From Actinomadura rifamycini DSM 43936 (lineage in GTDB: Bacteria > Actinomycetota > Actinomycetes > Streptosporangiales > Streptosporangiaceae), in the NCBI RefSeq assembly GCF_000425065.1, contig NZ_KE384301.1, positions 267,100 to 331,099 of the forward strand: a DNA stretch of 64,000 bases. Reading direction: 5' to 3'. Below are positions 56,883 through 64,000 of this stretch, in pieces. Below the pieces are notes generated by a model. The model searched no databases. It was not told where the DNA came from and was given only the letters and a program-made list of their open reading frames with translations. Numbering within the stretch: position 1 is the first letter of the stretch; each line of letters begins with the position of its first letter. The position numbers were made by a program, and so were the translations under genes.

Positions 56883-57829
56883 GCGTTACCCCGAGCGAGC
56901 GGTCCCTGGCCGCGGAACTCCGGCGGGCCGACCCGGCCCTGTCGCGCTTCAACCCGCTGGAGCGCATCCTCGTCCACGACGACTTCAACACCGGCACGCA
57001 CGGCTGGATCGAGCTGCTCGGCAACTACGACGGGCACGGGAACCTCGACACCGTCGACGACCACATGCGCGACTTCCGGCCGCCGCAGCTCAGCTCGTGC
57101 AACTTCTTCGACGTCGGCACGCACGGCGCGATGTCGGGGACGTACGCGCTGAAGGTCGCCACGCGCCCGCTGGCCGGGCACACCGGCGTCGCGATCCGGC
57201 GGCTCACGATGGCCGGGCGGGGCCGCGTCCAGTTCGAGGCGTACCTGACGTTCAAGACCGAGGCGGCGTCGGAGGAGAACCGGGCGGCCGACAAGGCCGG
57301 CGCCGGGCCGTGGGACGCGAACCTGCACCCGTCCGAGCAGCAGTTCGGCGCCTTCACGATCGCGACCGACATCTGCGACGGCGTCCGGTACCACTGCGTC
57401 GCCCGCTACCTGAACACCGACCTGGAGAACCGGCTCCGCCGCGAGTGGGTGTACCCGACGGTGCCGGAGCCGACCCCGCGCGAGCACTTCGAGGGCAAGA
57501 TCAAGCTCCCGCCGACCGCCGACTTCACCGCGCCGGAGCCGGACGACTGGAAGCCGTTCGGCGGCCCGCAGGAGCTCTGCTACAACGAGGTGCCGACCAA
57601 GGTGAACTGGCACTACGTGCGGTGGCTGATCGACACGAGCACCAGGTCGAACATCGAACTCCAGGTCAACGACACCGTCTACGACATGCGGGACGTGCCC
57701 GTCCCCCCGTACGACGAGGAGTACGGCTCGCTGCAGAATCTGCTCAACTTCTACGTCTCGGTCAGGACGCACACGGACGTGCGGAACTTCCTGTACCTGG
57801 ACTCGGTACTGATTTCGGTGGACTGGTGA
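56879..57829 (+). CDS. DUF6772-like protein (beta-sandwich, unknown function)
   Basis: 316 residues, no signal peptide. It starts SRFNPLERILVHDDFNTGTHGWIELLGNYDG and has alternating strands: GTYALKVATRPLAGHTGVAIRRLTMAGRGRVQFEAYLTFKTE, FGAFTIATDICDGVRYHCVARYLN, WHYVRWLIDTSTRSNIELQVNDTVYDM and a closing FYVSVRTHTDVRNFLYLDSVLISVDW. This looks like a jelly-roll or concanavalin-like sandwich, as in carbohydrate-active and carbohydrate-binding proteins. I recall such proteins only as a domain of unknown function (DUF6772). ATG 56879 overlaps the EEP stop (ATGA). Confidence 0.75.
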   Translation: MSVTPSERSLAAELRRADPALSRFNPLERILVHDDFNTGTHGWIELLGNYDGHGNLDTVDDHMRDFRPPQLSSCNFFDVGTHGAMSGTYALKVATRPLAGHTGVAIRRLTMAGRGRVQFEAYLTFKTEAASEENRAADKAGAGPWDANLHPSEQQFGAFTIATDICDGVRYHCVARYLNTDLENRLRREWVYPTVPEPTPREHFEGKIKLPPTADFTAPEPDDWKPFGGPQELCYNEVPTKVNWHYVRWLIDTSTRSNIELQVNDTVYDMRDVPVPPYDEEYGSLQNLLNFYVSVRTHTDVRNFLYLDSVLISVDW

Positions 57830-57843
57830 GGAGCACCGGCACG

Positions 57844-58212
57844 ATGCGCGAATCGTTCACGGCCGTCCTGGAACGCAACCGCACCCTGGCGGGCGAGTTC
57901 GCGACGGAACCCTATGAGGCGGCGTGGGCCGCGGAGGCGCGCTGGTTCGTCCGGACGCTGGAGCGGACGGGCGCGGCGGCGCGGATGCGGGTGACCACGC
58001 AGGTCTCCCCCGACGGGCTGCACTGGTGCGACCTCGACGCGGAGCGCGAGATCGCCGGCGACCTCGTGAGCTGGGAGTCGACCGGGTTCGGCGGCTGGCT
58101 GCGGCTGAAGGGCGTCGTCGACGCCGCCGACGGCACCGACGCCGCGGACGGCGCGGACGGCGCGGACGCGCCCGCCGCCAAGGTGATGATCTACCTCGCG
58201 CTGAAGAGCTAG
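57844..58212 (+). CDS. Small protein of unknown function in the EEP/ABC operon
   Basis: 122 residues. A helical start (RESFTAVLERNRTLAGEFATEPYEAAWAAEARWFVRTLER) precedes beta-strand segments RMRVTTQVSPDGLHWCDLDAE and SWESTGFGGWLRLKGVVD, an Ala/Asp/Gly repeat (DAADGTDAADGADGADA), and a last strand AKVMIYLALKS. VSPDGLHW-type strands occur in exo-alpha-sialidase-like and carbohydrate-recognition sandwiches; that is a weak hint only. ATG 57844 has GAGGAG upstream; a GTG at 57826 would overlap the previous stop. Not recognised as any named family. Confidence 0.7.
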   Translation: MRESFTAVLERNRTLAGEFATEPYEAAWAAEARWFVRTLERTGAAARMRVTTQVSPDGLHWCDLDAEREIAGDLVSWESTGFGGWLRLKGVVDAADGTDAADGADGADAPAAKVMIYLALKS

Positions 58213-58224
58213 GAGGGGCCCGTC

Positions 58225-59745
58225 ATGGACCTGCGCAGGCGCGAGTTCCTCGCGCTGACCGGCCTGGCCGCGTCGGCGGTGGCGCTCGGCGGATGCGGCC
58301 GGGCCGGCGGGTCCGCGCCGGACGGCTCGCTGCGCGCCGCGTTCGGGCAGCCGGTCACCGACCTGGACCCCTACAACGCGGGGACGGCGGTGGACGAGGC
58401 GTCGCTCATCGTCAAGCGGCTCGTGTTCGACACCCTCGTCCGGCACGAGGACGGGCGGCTGGTACCGGGTCTGGCGACCTCGTGGAAGCGGGCGGACGAC
58501 ACGACGTGGGTGTTCGACCTGCGTCCGGGCGTCCGCTTCCACGACGGGAGCCCGCTCACCGCGCGGGACGTCGTCGCCTGCGTCGAGCGGACGAAGGCGG
58601 TCAAGTCGGCCCAGTCCGCGCTGTGGGCGCCCGTCGCGTCGGTGCGCGCGGACGGCGACCGGCGCGTCACGTTCACCACGGACGGCCCGATGGGCACGCT
58701 GCCGGTGAACCTGACGCTGCTGTTCGTCGTCCCCGCGCGGCTCGTCGCCGACCCGGCGCAGAAGCGCCGCCCCGTCGGCTCGGGGCCCTTCCGGGTCACC
58801 GGGTTCACCCCGTCGACCGCCGTCGAGCTCGCCCGCTTCGACGGCTACTGGGGCGGCCCCGCCGCGCTCCCCGGCGTCTCGATGCCGTACATCGGGGAGA
58901 CGTCCAGCGCCGTCACCGCGCTGCGCAACGGGGATGTCGACCTGCTGTGGCCCGTGCCGTCCGACCAGCTCGGCGAGGTGGAGGGGCGGCGCGGGGTGCG
59001 CGTCGAGACGGTGCCGAGCTGGACGTACTACCTGGCGTGGTTCAACTGTCGGCGCGAGCCGTTCACCGACCCGCGCGTCCGGCGCGCGATGTGGCAGGCG
59101 CTGGACCTGGAGACGATCGTCGGGCGGCTGTTCGGCCGGGGCGCCGAGCGGATGCGCGCGCCGATCCCGTCGACGGTGTTCGGGTACGCCGAGCAGCCGC
59201 CGTACCGGTACGACCCGGACGCCGCGCGCCGGGCGCTGCGGGACGCCGGCCTCGGGGACGGCTTCGACACCACGATGATGTGGTTCGACGCGACCGGGCC
59301 GCTCGCCCGCGAGCTGGCCCAGTCGATGATCTCGGACTGGGACGCGGTCGGCGTCCGGGTCCGGCCGCAGAGCATCGAGAAGGCCCAGTGGCTCCAGCGC
59401 CTCAACTCCCTCGACTGGGACATGGAGCTGCAGACCAACACCGTCACCACCGGCGACGCGGCGTTCACCCTCGGCCGCCTCTACACCTCGGAGGCCGACC
59501 GGATGGGGTACCGCAACCCCGACCTGGACGCCGTCCTCGCCGAGGCGGGCGAGAGCGCCGACCCCGCGCGGCGCCGGGAGCTGTACGCGCGGGCGTGCGG
59601 CACCATCTGGGAGGACGCGGTCGGGATCTTCCCGGCCGCGCTGACCACCGCGTACGGCCTGCGTTCCGGGCTCACCGGGTTCACCGCGGCCGCCAACAAC
59701 CAGCCCGACCTGTCGACGGTCGGAAGGAGGGCGGGAACGCCATGA
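58225..59745 (+). CDS. ABC transporter solute-binding lipoprotein (family 5)
   Basis: 506 residues. The N terminus has a twin-arginine-like RRREFLALTG, a hydrophobic run and a lipobox ending at Cys24 (LGGC), so it is an exported, membrane-anchored lipoprotein. Family 5 (oligopeptide/nickel/sugar) features follow: TDLDPYNAGTAVDEASLIVKRLVFDTLVRHEDGRLVPGLATSWK, WVFDLRPGVRFHDGSPLTARDVVACVERTK and later FGYAEQPPYRYDPDAARRAL. Family 5 proteins bind peptides, oligosaccharides, heme or metals, so specificity is open. It is translationally coupled to the LacI regulator (4-bp overlap). Confidence 0.93.
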   Translation: MDLRRREFLALTGLAASAVALGGCGRAGGSAPDGSLRAAFGQPVTDLDPYNAGTAVDEASLIVKRLVFDTLVRHEDGRLVPGLATSWKRADDTTWVFDLRPGVRFHDGSPLTARDVVACVERTKAVKSAQSALWAPVASVRADGDRRVTFTTDGPMGTLPVNLTLLFVVPARLVADPAQKRRPVGSGPFRVTGFTPSTAVELARFDGYWGGPAALPGVSMPYIGETSSAVTALRNGDVDLLWPVPSDQLGEVEGRRGVRVETVPSWTYYLAWFNCRREPFTDPRVRRAMWQALDLETIVGRLFGRGAERMRAPIPSTVFGYAEQPPYRYDPDAARRALRDAGLGDGFDTTMMWFDATGPLARELAQSMISDWDAVGVRVRPQSIEKAQWLQRLNSLDWDMELQTNTVTTGDAAFTLGRLYTSEADRMGYRNPDLDAVLAEAGESADPARRRELYARACGTIWEDAVGIFPAALTTAYGLRSGLTGFTAAANNQPDLSTVGRRAGTP

Positions 59746-60818
59746 CACCGCGCCGCAGGGCCACCCTGCGCGACATCGCCGCCGCGCTCGACCTCTCGGT
59801 GAACACCGTGTCCCGCGCCCTCGCCGGCAAGGACGCGGTGAGCGCGGAGACCCGCGAGCGGGTGCGCGCCGAGGCGGAACGGCTCGGCTACGTGCCGAAC
59901 ACGATGGCGCGCTCCCTGGTGCAGGGGAACGCGATGACGATCGGGCTCGTCATCACCAACCCGTCGAACCCGTTCTACACCCGGCTGATCAGCGCCATCG
60001 AGGAGCGCGGCCGGGTCCGCGGCTACTCGCTGATGCTGATGGTCACCGAGGACAGCGTCGACAACGAGCGCCGCGTGGTGGACGAGCTGATGCGCTGGGG
60101 CGTGGACGGCGTGCTCGCCGTGCCCGTCCAGCACGGGTCGGACCACTGGGCGCGGCTCGGCGCGGCCGGGACGCCCGTGGTGCTCGTCAACCGCGACCTG
60201 CCGGGGCTCGACGCCGACCTGATCGGCGTGGACTACTACGGCAGCGCGCGGCTGGCCACCGAGCACCTGCTCGCCGGCGGGGCCCGCGAGCTGTTCCTCG
60301 TCGAGGAGGACCTGGACATCTCCCCCGTCGCGGAGCGCGTCCGGGGGTTCCGGGCGGTGCTCGCCGAGCACGGCGTGCCGCTCCGCGACGACCACATGGT
60401 CAAGGTCCCGACGCGGCGGCGGGAGGCCAGCTCGCAGCCGTGGGACCCCGTCGACTCCTACGAGATAGGGCGGGGGCTCGCCGCGCGCATCGGGCCCGGC
60501 GCCGCCGTCCTGGCGGGCAACGACTACTTCGCGCTCGGGGTGTACCGGGCGTTCACCGAGCACGGGCTGAGCGTCCCGCGCGACGTCCGCGTGGCGGGCC
60601 ACGGCGACCACCCCTTCGCCGCCTACCTGGCGCCGCCGCTCACCACGGTCCGGCTGCCCGCCGCCGAGGTCGGCGCCGCGGCCGTGGACCGGCTGCTGGA
60701 GCGGATGGGCGACGGGCCCGCCGCGGGCGGGCCGGCCGCGGACGGGCCGCGGCGGACACTGCTGCCCGCCGAACTGGTCGTCCGCGCGTCGTCCGCGCCC
60801 CCGGAGGGAGGGATCTGA
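59742..60818 (+). CDS. LacI-family transcriptional regulator
   Basis: 358 residues. The HTH ATLRDIAAALDLSVNTVSRALAGKDAVSAETRERV is followed by AEAERLGYVPNTMARSLVQG (hinge helix) and a periplasmic-binding-protein-like ligand domain (TIGLVITNPSNPFYTRLISAIEERGRVRGYSLML, AVLAGNDYFALGVYRAFTEHGLSVPRDVRVAGHGDHPFAAYLAPPLTTVRLP). LacI repressors of this type sense sugars or related catabolites. ATG 59742 overlaps the stop of the binding-protein gene, and the stop overlaps the first permease start, so the regulator is co-expressed with the transporter. The candidate operator is at 55719-55738. Confidence 0.93.
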   Translation: MTPRRRATLRDIAAALDLSVNTVSRALAGKDAVSAETRERVRAEAERLGYVPNTMARSLVQGNAMTIGLVITNPSNPFYTRLISAIEERGRVRGYSLMLMVTEDSVDNERRVVDELMRWGVDGVLAVPVQHGSDHWARLGAAGTPVVLVNRDLPGLDADLIGVDYYGSARLATEHLLAGGARELFLVEEDLDISPVAERVRGFRAVLAEHGVPLRDDHMVKVPTRRREASSQPWDPVDSYEIGRGLAARIGPGAAVLAGNDYFALGVYRAFTEHGLSVPRDVRVAGHGDHPFAAYLAPPLTTVRLPAAEVGAAAVDRLLERMGDGPAAGGPAADGPRRTLLPAELVVRASSAPPEGGI

Positions 60819-61744
60819 TGGGACGGTTCCTGCTCAAACGGGCGTGGCAGGCGGTGATCGTCGCCTGGGGCGCCGTCACCCTCGTGTTCGTCGTCGTCCG
60901 CGTCGTCCCCGGCGACCCGGCCGCGCTGATCCTCGGGCCGGACGCCTCCGCCGACCAGCTCGCCGAGGTCCGGGCCCGGTTCGGACTCGACGACCCGCTG
61001 TGGCGGCAGTACGCCGTCCACATGGGCGAGGTGCTGCGCGGCGACTTCGGCGACTCGTGGCGGCTCGGCGGCGGCGCGATGGGGGCCGTCCTGGAGCGGT
61101 TCCCCGCCACCCTGGCGCTCGCCGCGCTCGCGCTCGTCATCACCCTCGCCGCCGGGTACCCGCTCGGGATGCTGTGCGCCCGCCGGCCGGGCGGGATCCT
61201 GGACATGCTGGTGTCCGCAGGCTCGCTGGTCGGCCAGGCCCTGCCGTCGTTCTGGCTCGGCATCGTGCTGATCCTGCTGTTCGCGCGGCAGCTGAACTGG
61301 CTGCCGAGCACGGCCGGCGGCGGCCCCGAGGCGGTGATCCTGCCGTCGGTGACGCTCGCCCTGCCGTTCGTCGGATGGCTGGCGCGGCTCGTCCGCAACG
61401 GCGCCCTGGAGGAGAGCGGCAAGGACTACGTCCGCACCGCCCGCGCCAAGGGCACCGGCGAGGGGGCCGTGCTGTACGTGCACGTCGCCCGCAACATCGC
61501 CCTCCCCGTCGTCACCGTGCTCGGGCTGCTGATGGGCAATTTCATCGCCAACGCCGTGATCATCGAGGTCGTCTTCTCCTGGCCCGGCATCGGCTCGCTG
61601 ATGGTCGACGCGATCACGAACCGCGACTACGCGGTCGTCGAGGCGGCGATCGTCACGATCACCGTGTCCTACATCGCGCTGAACCTGCTCGTGGACGTCC
61701 TCTGCGTCGCCCTCGACCCTCGTCTCACCCCGGAGTCGGCATGA
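60818..61744 (+). CDS. ABC transporter permease (DppB type)
   Basis: 308 residues with six membrane helices (WQAVIVAWGAVTLVFVVVRVV first). The DppB pattern PGDPAALILGPDASADQLAEVRARFGLDDPLWRQY and RGDFGDSW precedes the core; the EAA loop is DYVRTARAKGTGEGAVLYVHVARNIALPVVTVLG, and IIEVVFSWPGIGSL ends it. Forms the channel with the next gene's product. ATG 60818 shares its A with the regulator's TGA. Confidence 0.94.
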   Translation: MGRFLLKRAWQAVIVAWGAVTLVFVVVRVVPGDPAALILGPDASADQLAEVRARFGLDDPLWRQYAVHMGEVLRGDFGDSWRLGGGAMGAVLERFPATLALAALALVITLAAGYPLGMLCARRPGGILDMLVSAGSLVGQALPSFWLGIVLILLFARQLNWLPSTAGGGPEAVILPSVTLALPFVGWLARLVRNGALEESGKDYVRTARAKGTGEGAVLYVHVARNIALPVVTVLGLLMGNFIANAVIIEVVFSWPGIGSLMVDAITNRDYAVVEAAIVTITVSYIALNLLVDVLCVALDPRLTPESA

Positions 61745-62622
61745 GCGCACTCGCCCCCACCGCCACCTCCGCCCCGAAGTCCCGCTTCCGGGTGCCCGCG
61801 CTGCCGGCGCGCGCGTGGGCCGGGCTCGCCGTCGTCGGCCTGTTCGTGCTGGCCGCGCTCATCGGGCCGCTGCTGCTGCCGTACGACCCGGTGGCGACGG
61901 ACCTGCCGCACCGGCTCCTGCCGCCGGGGTCGCGGCTCGCGGACGGGTCGATCGCCTGGCTCGGCACCGACCAGGTCGGCCGCGACATGCTCGCGACGCT
62001 GCTCGCCGGGAGCCGGGTATCGCTGCTGGTCGGCGCGGCGACCGTGCTGATCGGCGGCGCCGCCGGCCTGGTCGCCGGGCTCGTCTCGGGCTACTTCGGC
62101 GGCCGGATCGACACGCTGCTGTCGCGCTTCGGGGACGTGCAGCTCGCGTTCCCGTCGATCCTGCTCGCGATCCTCATCGCGGGCGTCCTCGGCCCGAGCA
62201 TCACCAACATCGTCATCACGCTGGCCGTGACCCGCTGGGTGGTCTTCGCCCGGGTGGTGCGGGCGTCCGCGCTCGCCACCCGCGGCCTCGAGTTCGTCGA
62301 CTCGGCGCGCGTCCTCGGCGCGGGGCACGCCCGGATCCTGTTCCGGCACGTCCTGCCGTCCTGCTGGCAGCCGCTGCTGGTCGCCGCGACCGTGCAGATC
62401 GGCCTGGTGATGGTCGCGGAGGCGTCGCTGAGCTTCCTCGGCCTCGGCATCCCGCCGGACCGGGCGTCGTGGGGCGCGACGGTGTCGGCGGGCCGCGACT
62501 ACCTCGGCTCCGCGTGGTGGATCTCGACGATGCCCGCGTTCGCGCTGGCCGCGGTGGTCACCGCGGTGGGCGTCGTCGGCGACGCGTTCCGGGACCTGAC
62601 CGACCCCCGGGCCCAGATCTGA
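61741..62622 (+). CDS. ABC transporter permease (DppC type)
   Basis: 293 residues. It has an N-terminal helix, a loop with WLGTDQVGRDMLATLLAGSRVSLLVG (the DppC GTDxxGRD motif), helices around FPSILLAILIAGVLG, an EAA loop FVDSARVLGAGHARILFRHVLPSCWQPLLV and AEASLSFLGLGIPPDRASWGATVSAG at the end. ATG 61741 overlaps the DppB-type stop by 4 bp. Confidence 0.94.
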   Translation: MSALAPTATSAPKSRFRVPALPARAWAGLAVVGLFVLAALIGPLLLPYDPVATDLPHRLLPPGSRLADGSIAWLGTDQVGRDMLATLLAGSRVSLLVGAATVLIGGAAGLVAGLVSGYFGGRIDTLLSRFGDVQLAFPSILLAILIAGVLGPSITNIVITLAVTRWVVFARVVRASALATRGLEFVDSARVLGAGHARILFRHVLPSCWQPLLVAATVQIGLVMVAEASLSFLGLGIPPDRASWGATVSAGRDYLGSAWWISTMPAFALAAVVTAVGVVGDAFRDLTDPRAQI

Positions 62623-62633
62623 GAGGAACCGCG

Positions 62634-63683
62634 ATGACCGTTCCAGCCGTTCGTCCCCCGCGGCCGCCGGACGCCGCGGACGTCGCCGCGGAACTGCGCG
62701 ACGTGCACATCGGGTTCCGGTCGGGGCGCGACGTCGTCCCGGTCGTCCGGGGCGTCGGGCTGCGCCTGCGGCGCGGCCGGGTGCTCGCCCTGGTCGGCGA
62801 GTCCGGCAGCGGCAAGAGCCTGACCTCCCTCGCGCTGATCGGCCTGCTGCCGCCCGGCGCCGAGATCACCGCGGGCGCCGTCCTGCTCGACGGCGAGGAC
62901 ACCGCCGGGTTCTCCGCCCGGCGGTGGCGGGAGGCGCGCGGCGACCGCGTCGCGATGGTCTTCCAGGACCCGATGGCCGCGCTGAACCCGGGCTTCACCG
63001 TCGGCCGGCAGATCGCCGAGCCGTTCCGGCGGCGGCTCGGCCTCGGCAGGCGCGAGGCCCGCGAGCGGGCCGTCGCGCTGATGCGCGAGGTCGGCATCGC
63101 CGACGCCGAGTCCCGCTACGACGACCACCCGCACGAGTTCTCCGGCGGCATGCGGCAGCGCGCCGTGATCGCGATGGCGCTGGCGCTCGGCCCGTCCGTC
63201 CTGCTCGCCGACGAGCCCACCACCGCCCTGGACGTCACCGTGCAGGCGCAGATCCTGCGGCTGCTCGCGCGGCGGCAGCAGGAGTCGGACCTCGCGACGC
63301 TGCTGGTGTCGCACGACCTCGGCGTCGTCGCGAAGGTGGCGCAGGAGGTCGCCGTCATGTACGCGGGCCGCATCGTGGAGCGGGGCCCGCTGGACGCCGT
63401 CTACACCCGGCCCGCGCACCCCTACACGCTCGGTCTGCTGGAGGCCATGCCGGACGCGCGGGAGGGCGGGCGGCTGAAGCCGATCCCGGGCGCGCCGCCG
63501 GACCCGCGCCGCCCGCCGGGCGGGTGCGCGTTCCACCCGCGCTGCCCGTTCGCGACGGACGTGTGCCGGACCGAGGACCCGCCCGCCACCGAGGACGGCG
63601 ACCGCGCCGTCGCCTGCCACCACGCCGACGAGGTGACCGCGTCCCGGCCCGCGGCCGCCCGGAGCACCGAGGAGCCACGATGA
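62634..63683 (+). CDS. ABC transporter ATP-binding protein (DppD type)
   Basis: 349 residues. Walker A GESGSGKS, Q-loop MVFQDPMAALNP, signature EFSGGMRQRAVIAMAL, Walker B VLLADEPTTALDVTVQAQIL and the H-loop LVSHDLGVVA. The C-terminal oligopeptide-transporter extension has CAFHPRCPFATDVCRTEDPP, including the four-Cys Fe-S motif seen in Dpp/Opp ATPases. Start ATG 62634. It partners the truncated ATPase that follows. Confidence 0.95.
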   Translation: MTVPAVRPPRPPDAADVAAELRDVHIGFRSGRDVVPVVRGVGLRLRRGRVLALVGESGSGKSLTSLALIGLLPPGAEITAGAVLLDGEDTAGFSARRWREARGDRVAMVFQDPMAALNPGFTVGRQIAEPFRRRLGLGRREARERAVALMREVGIADAESRYDDHPHEFSGGMRQRAVIAMALALGPSVLLADEPTTALDVTVQAQILRLLARRQQESDLATLLVSHDLGVVAKVAQEVAVMYAGRIVERGPLDAVYTRPAHPYTLGLLEAMPDAREGGRLKPIPGAPPDPRRPPGGCAFHPRCPFATDVCRTEDPPATEDGDRAVACHHADEVTASRPAAARSTEEPR

Positions 63684-64000
63684 CGACCACCGCGCGGGAC
63701 ACCGGGCACGTCCTGAAGGTCAGCGGCCTGGTGGCCGGGTACGAGCGGCCCGGCCGGCACGGCTTCGGGCGGCGGCGGGTGCCGGTCGTCGCGGGCGTGG
63801 ACCTGGCCGTCCGGGCGGGCCGGACGCTCGGCGTCGTCGGCGAGTCGGGGTGCGGCAAGTCGACCCTGGCGCGGGCCGTCGTGGGGCTGCGGCCGGCGTT
63901 CGCCGGGTCGATCGAGTTCGCCGGGACCGACCTGGCGTCCGTCCCGGCGCGGCGGCGGCGCCGGCTGAGCCGCGACCTGCAGATGGTGTTCCAGGACCCC
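63680..64000 (+). CDS. ABC transporter ATP-binding protein (DppF type), 3'-truncated
   Basis: The first 107 codons of a second ATPase are visible. Walker A is GESGCGKST and the Q-loop MVFQDP comes just before the right edge. ATG 63680 overlaps the previous stop by 4 bp. The N terminus includes VLKVSGLVAGYERPGRHGFGRRRVPVVAGVDLAVRAG. The gene continues outside the window. Confidence 0.93.
   Translation, partial: MTTTARDTGHVLKVSGLVAGYERPGRHGFGRRRVPVVAGVDLAVRAGRTLGVVGESGCGKSTLARAVVGLRPAFAGSIEFAGTDLASVPARRRRRLSRDLQMVFQDP

Overview
The window is about 64 kb of very GC-rich DNA, densely coded on both strands. It has many GTG and TTG starts, frequent ATGA, GTGA and TGATG start/stop overlaps, actinobacterial families (GPGG-motif small membrane protein, DUF6098, SigB/F-type sigma factor, cyanophycin genes) and a DtxR/IdeR-type iron box. 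It is an actinomycete chromosome. The overall look fits Actinomadura/Thermomonosporaceae or a related soil genus, but that placement is inference. I saw no rRNA, tRNA, CRISPR array, insertion sequence or prophage gene.

Layout. 1-3.3 kb: the tail of a surface-sugar locus (truncated GT9 glycosyltransferase, UDP-glucuronate decarboxylase-like SDR, polysaccharide pyruvyl transferase) around a DUF2267 gene. 3.5-6.5 kb: a SRPBCC/DUF6098 pair divergent from a SigB/F-type sigma factor that has its own SigF-like promoter, then a secreted trypsin-like protease. 6.6-10.1 kb: a Gfo/Idh oxidoreductase overlapping tail-to-tail with the glpF-glpK glycerol pair. 10.4-14.6 kb: a secreted NylB-like serine hydrolase, an NTF2-like protein, a siderophore-interacting reductase behind an iron box, and an ABC1/UbiB kinase. 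14.7-18.3 kb: cyanophycinase and cyanophycin synthetase (cphB-cphA). 18.4-25.6 kb: a minus-strand operon for 4-hydroxybenzoate/protocatechuate breakdown (pcaI-J-H-G-B-D-C, IclR regulator, pobA). It converts 4-hydroxybenzoate to 3-oxoadipyl-CoA; the final thiolase (pcaF) is not here.

25.7-43.8 kb is a patchwork of regulators and lipid/acyl-CoA metabolism: an ECF sigma factor with an NTF2-like tail, an XdhC-like protein, a universal stress protein, three acyl-CoA dehydrogenases, enoyl-CoA hydratase, SDR, aldehyde dehydrogenase, HSL-type esterase, PaaI thioesterase, dienelactone hydrolase, an orphan LivG-like ATPase behind an almost ideal CRP-type palindrome, a TetR regulator, a solitary RtcB, and a ThyX with an altered signature motif. 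44-50.8 kb: a molybdopterin oxidoreductase, a TPR/DUF1266 protein, an adenosine/aminodeoxyfutalosine deaminase, a WYL regulator overlapping an SDR, and a GPGG-motif micro-protein.

51.1-55.5 kb: a fused anthranilate synthase (TrpE-TrpG) preceded by a 16-residue leader peptide with three consecutive Trp codons and two hairpins, i.e. a trp attenuator, then a DUF3311 plus MctP-like monocarboxylate symporter pair. 55.7-64 kb: a tightly overlapped operon running off the right edge. It encodes a secreted endonuclease/exonuclease/phosphatase-fold enzyme, a DUF6772-like protein, a small unknown protein, a Tat/lipobox solute-binding protein, a LacI regulator, two Dpp-type permeases and two ATPases. A strong palindrome of LacI-operator type sits just downstream of a TTGACA promoter at its head. 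This last operon is the best candidate for an undescribed catabolic/uptake system.
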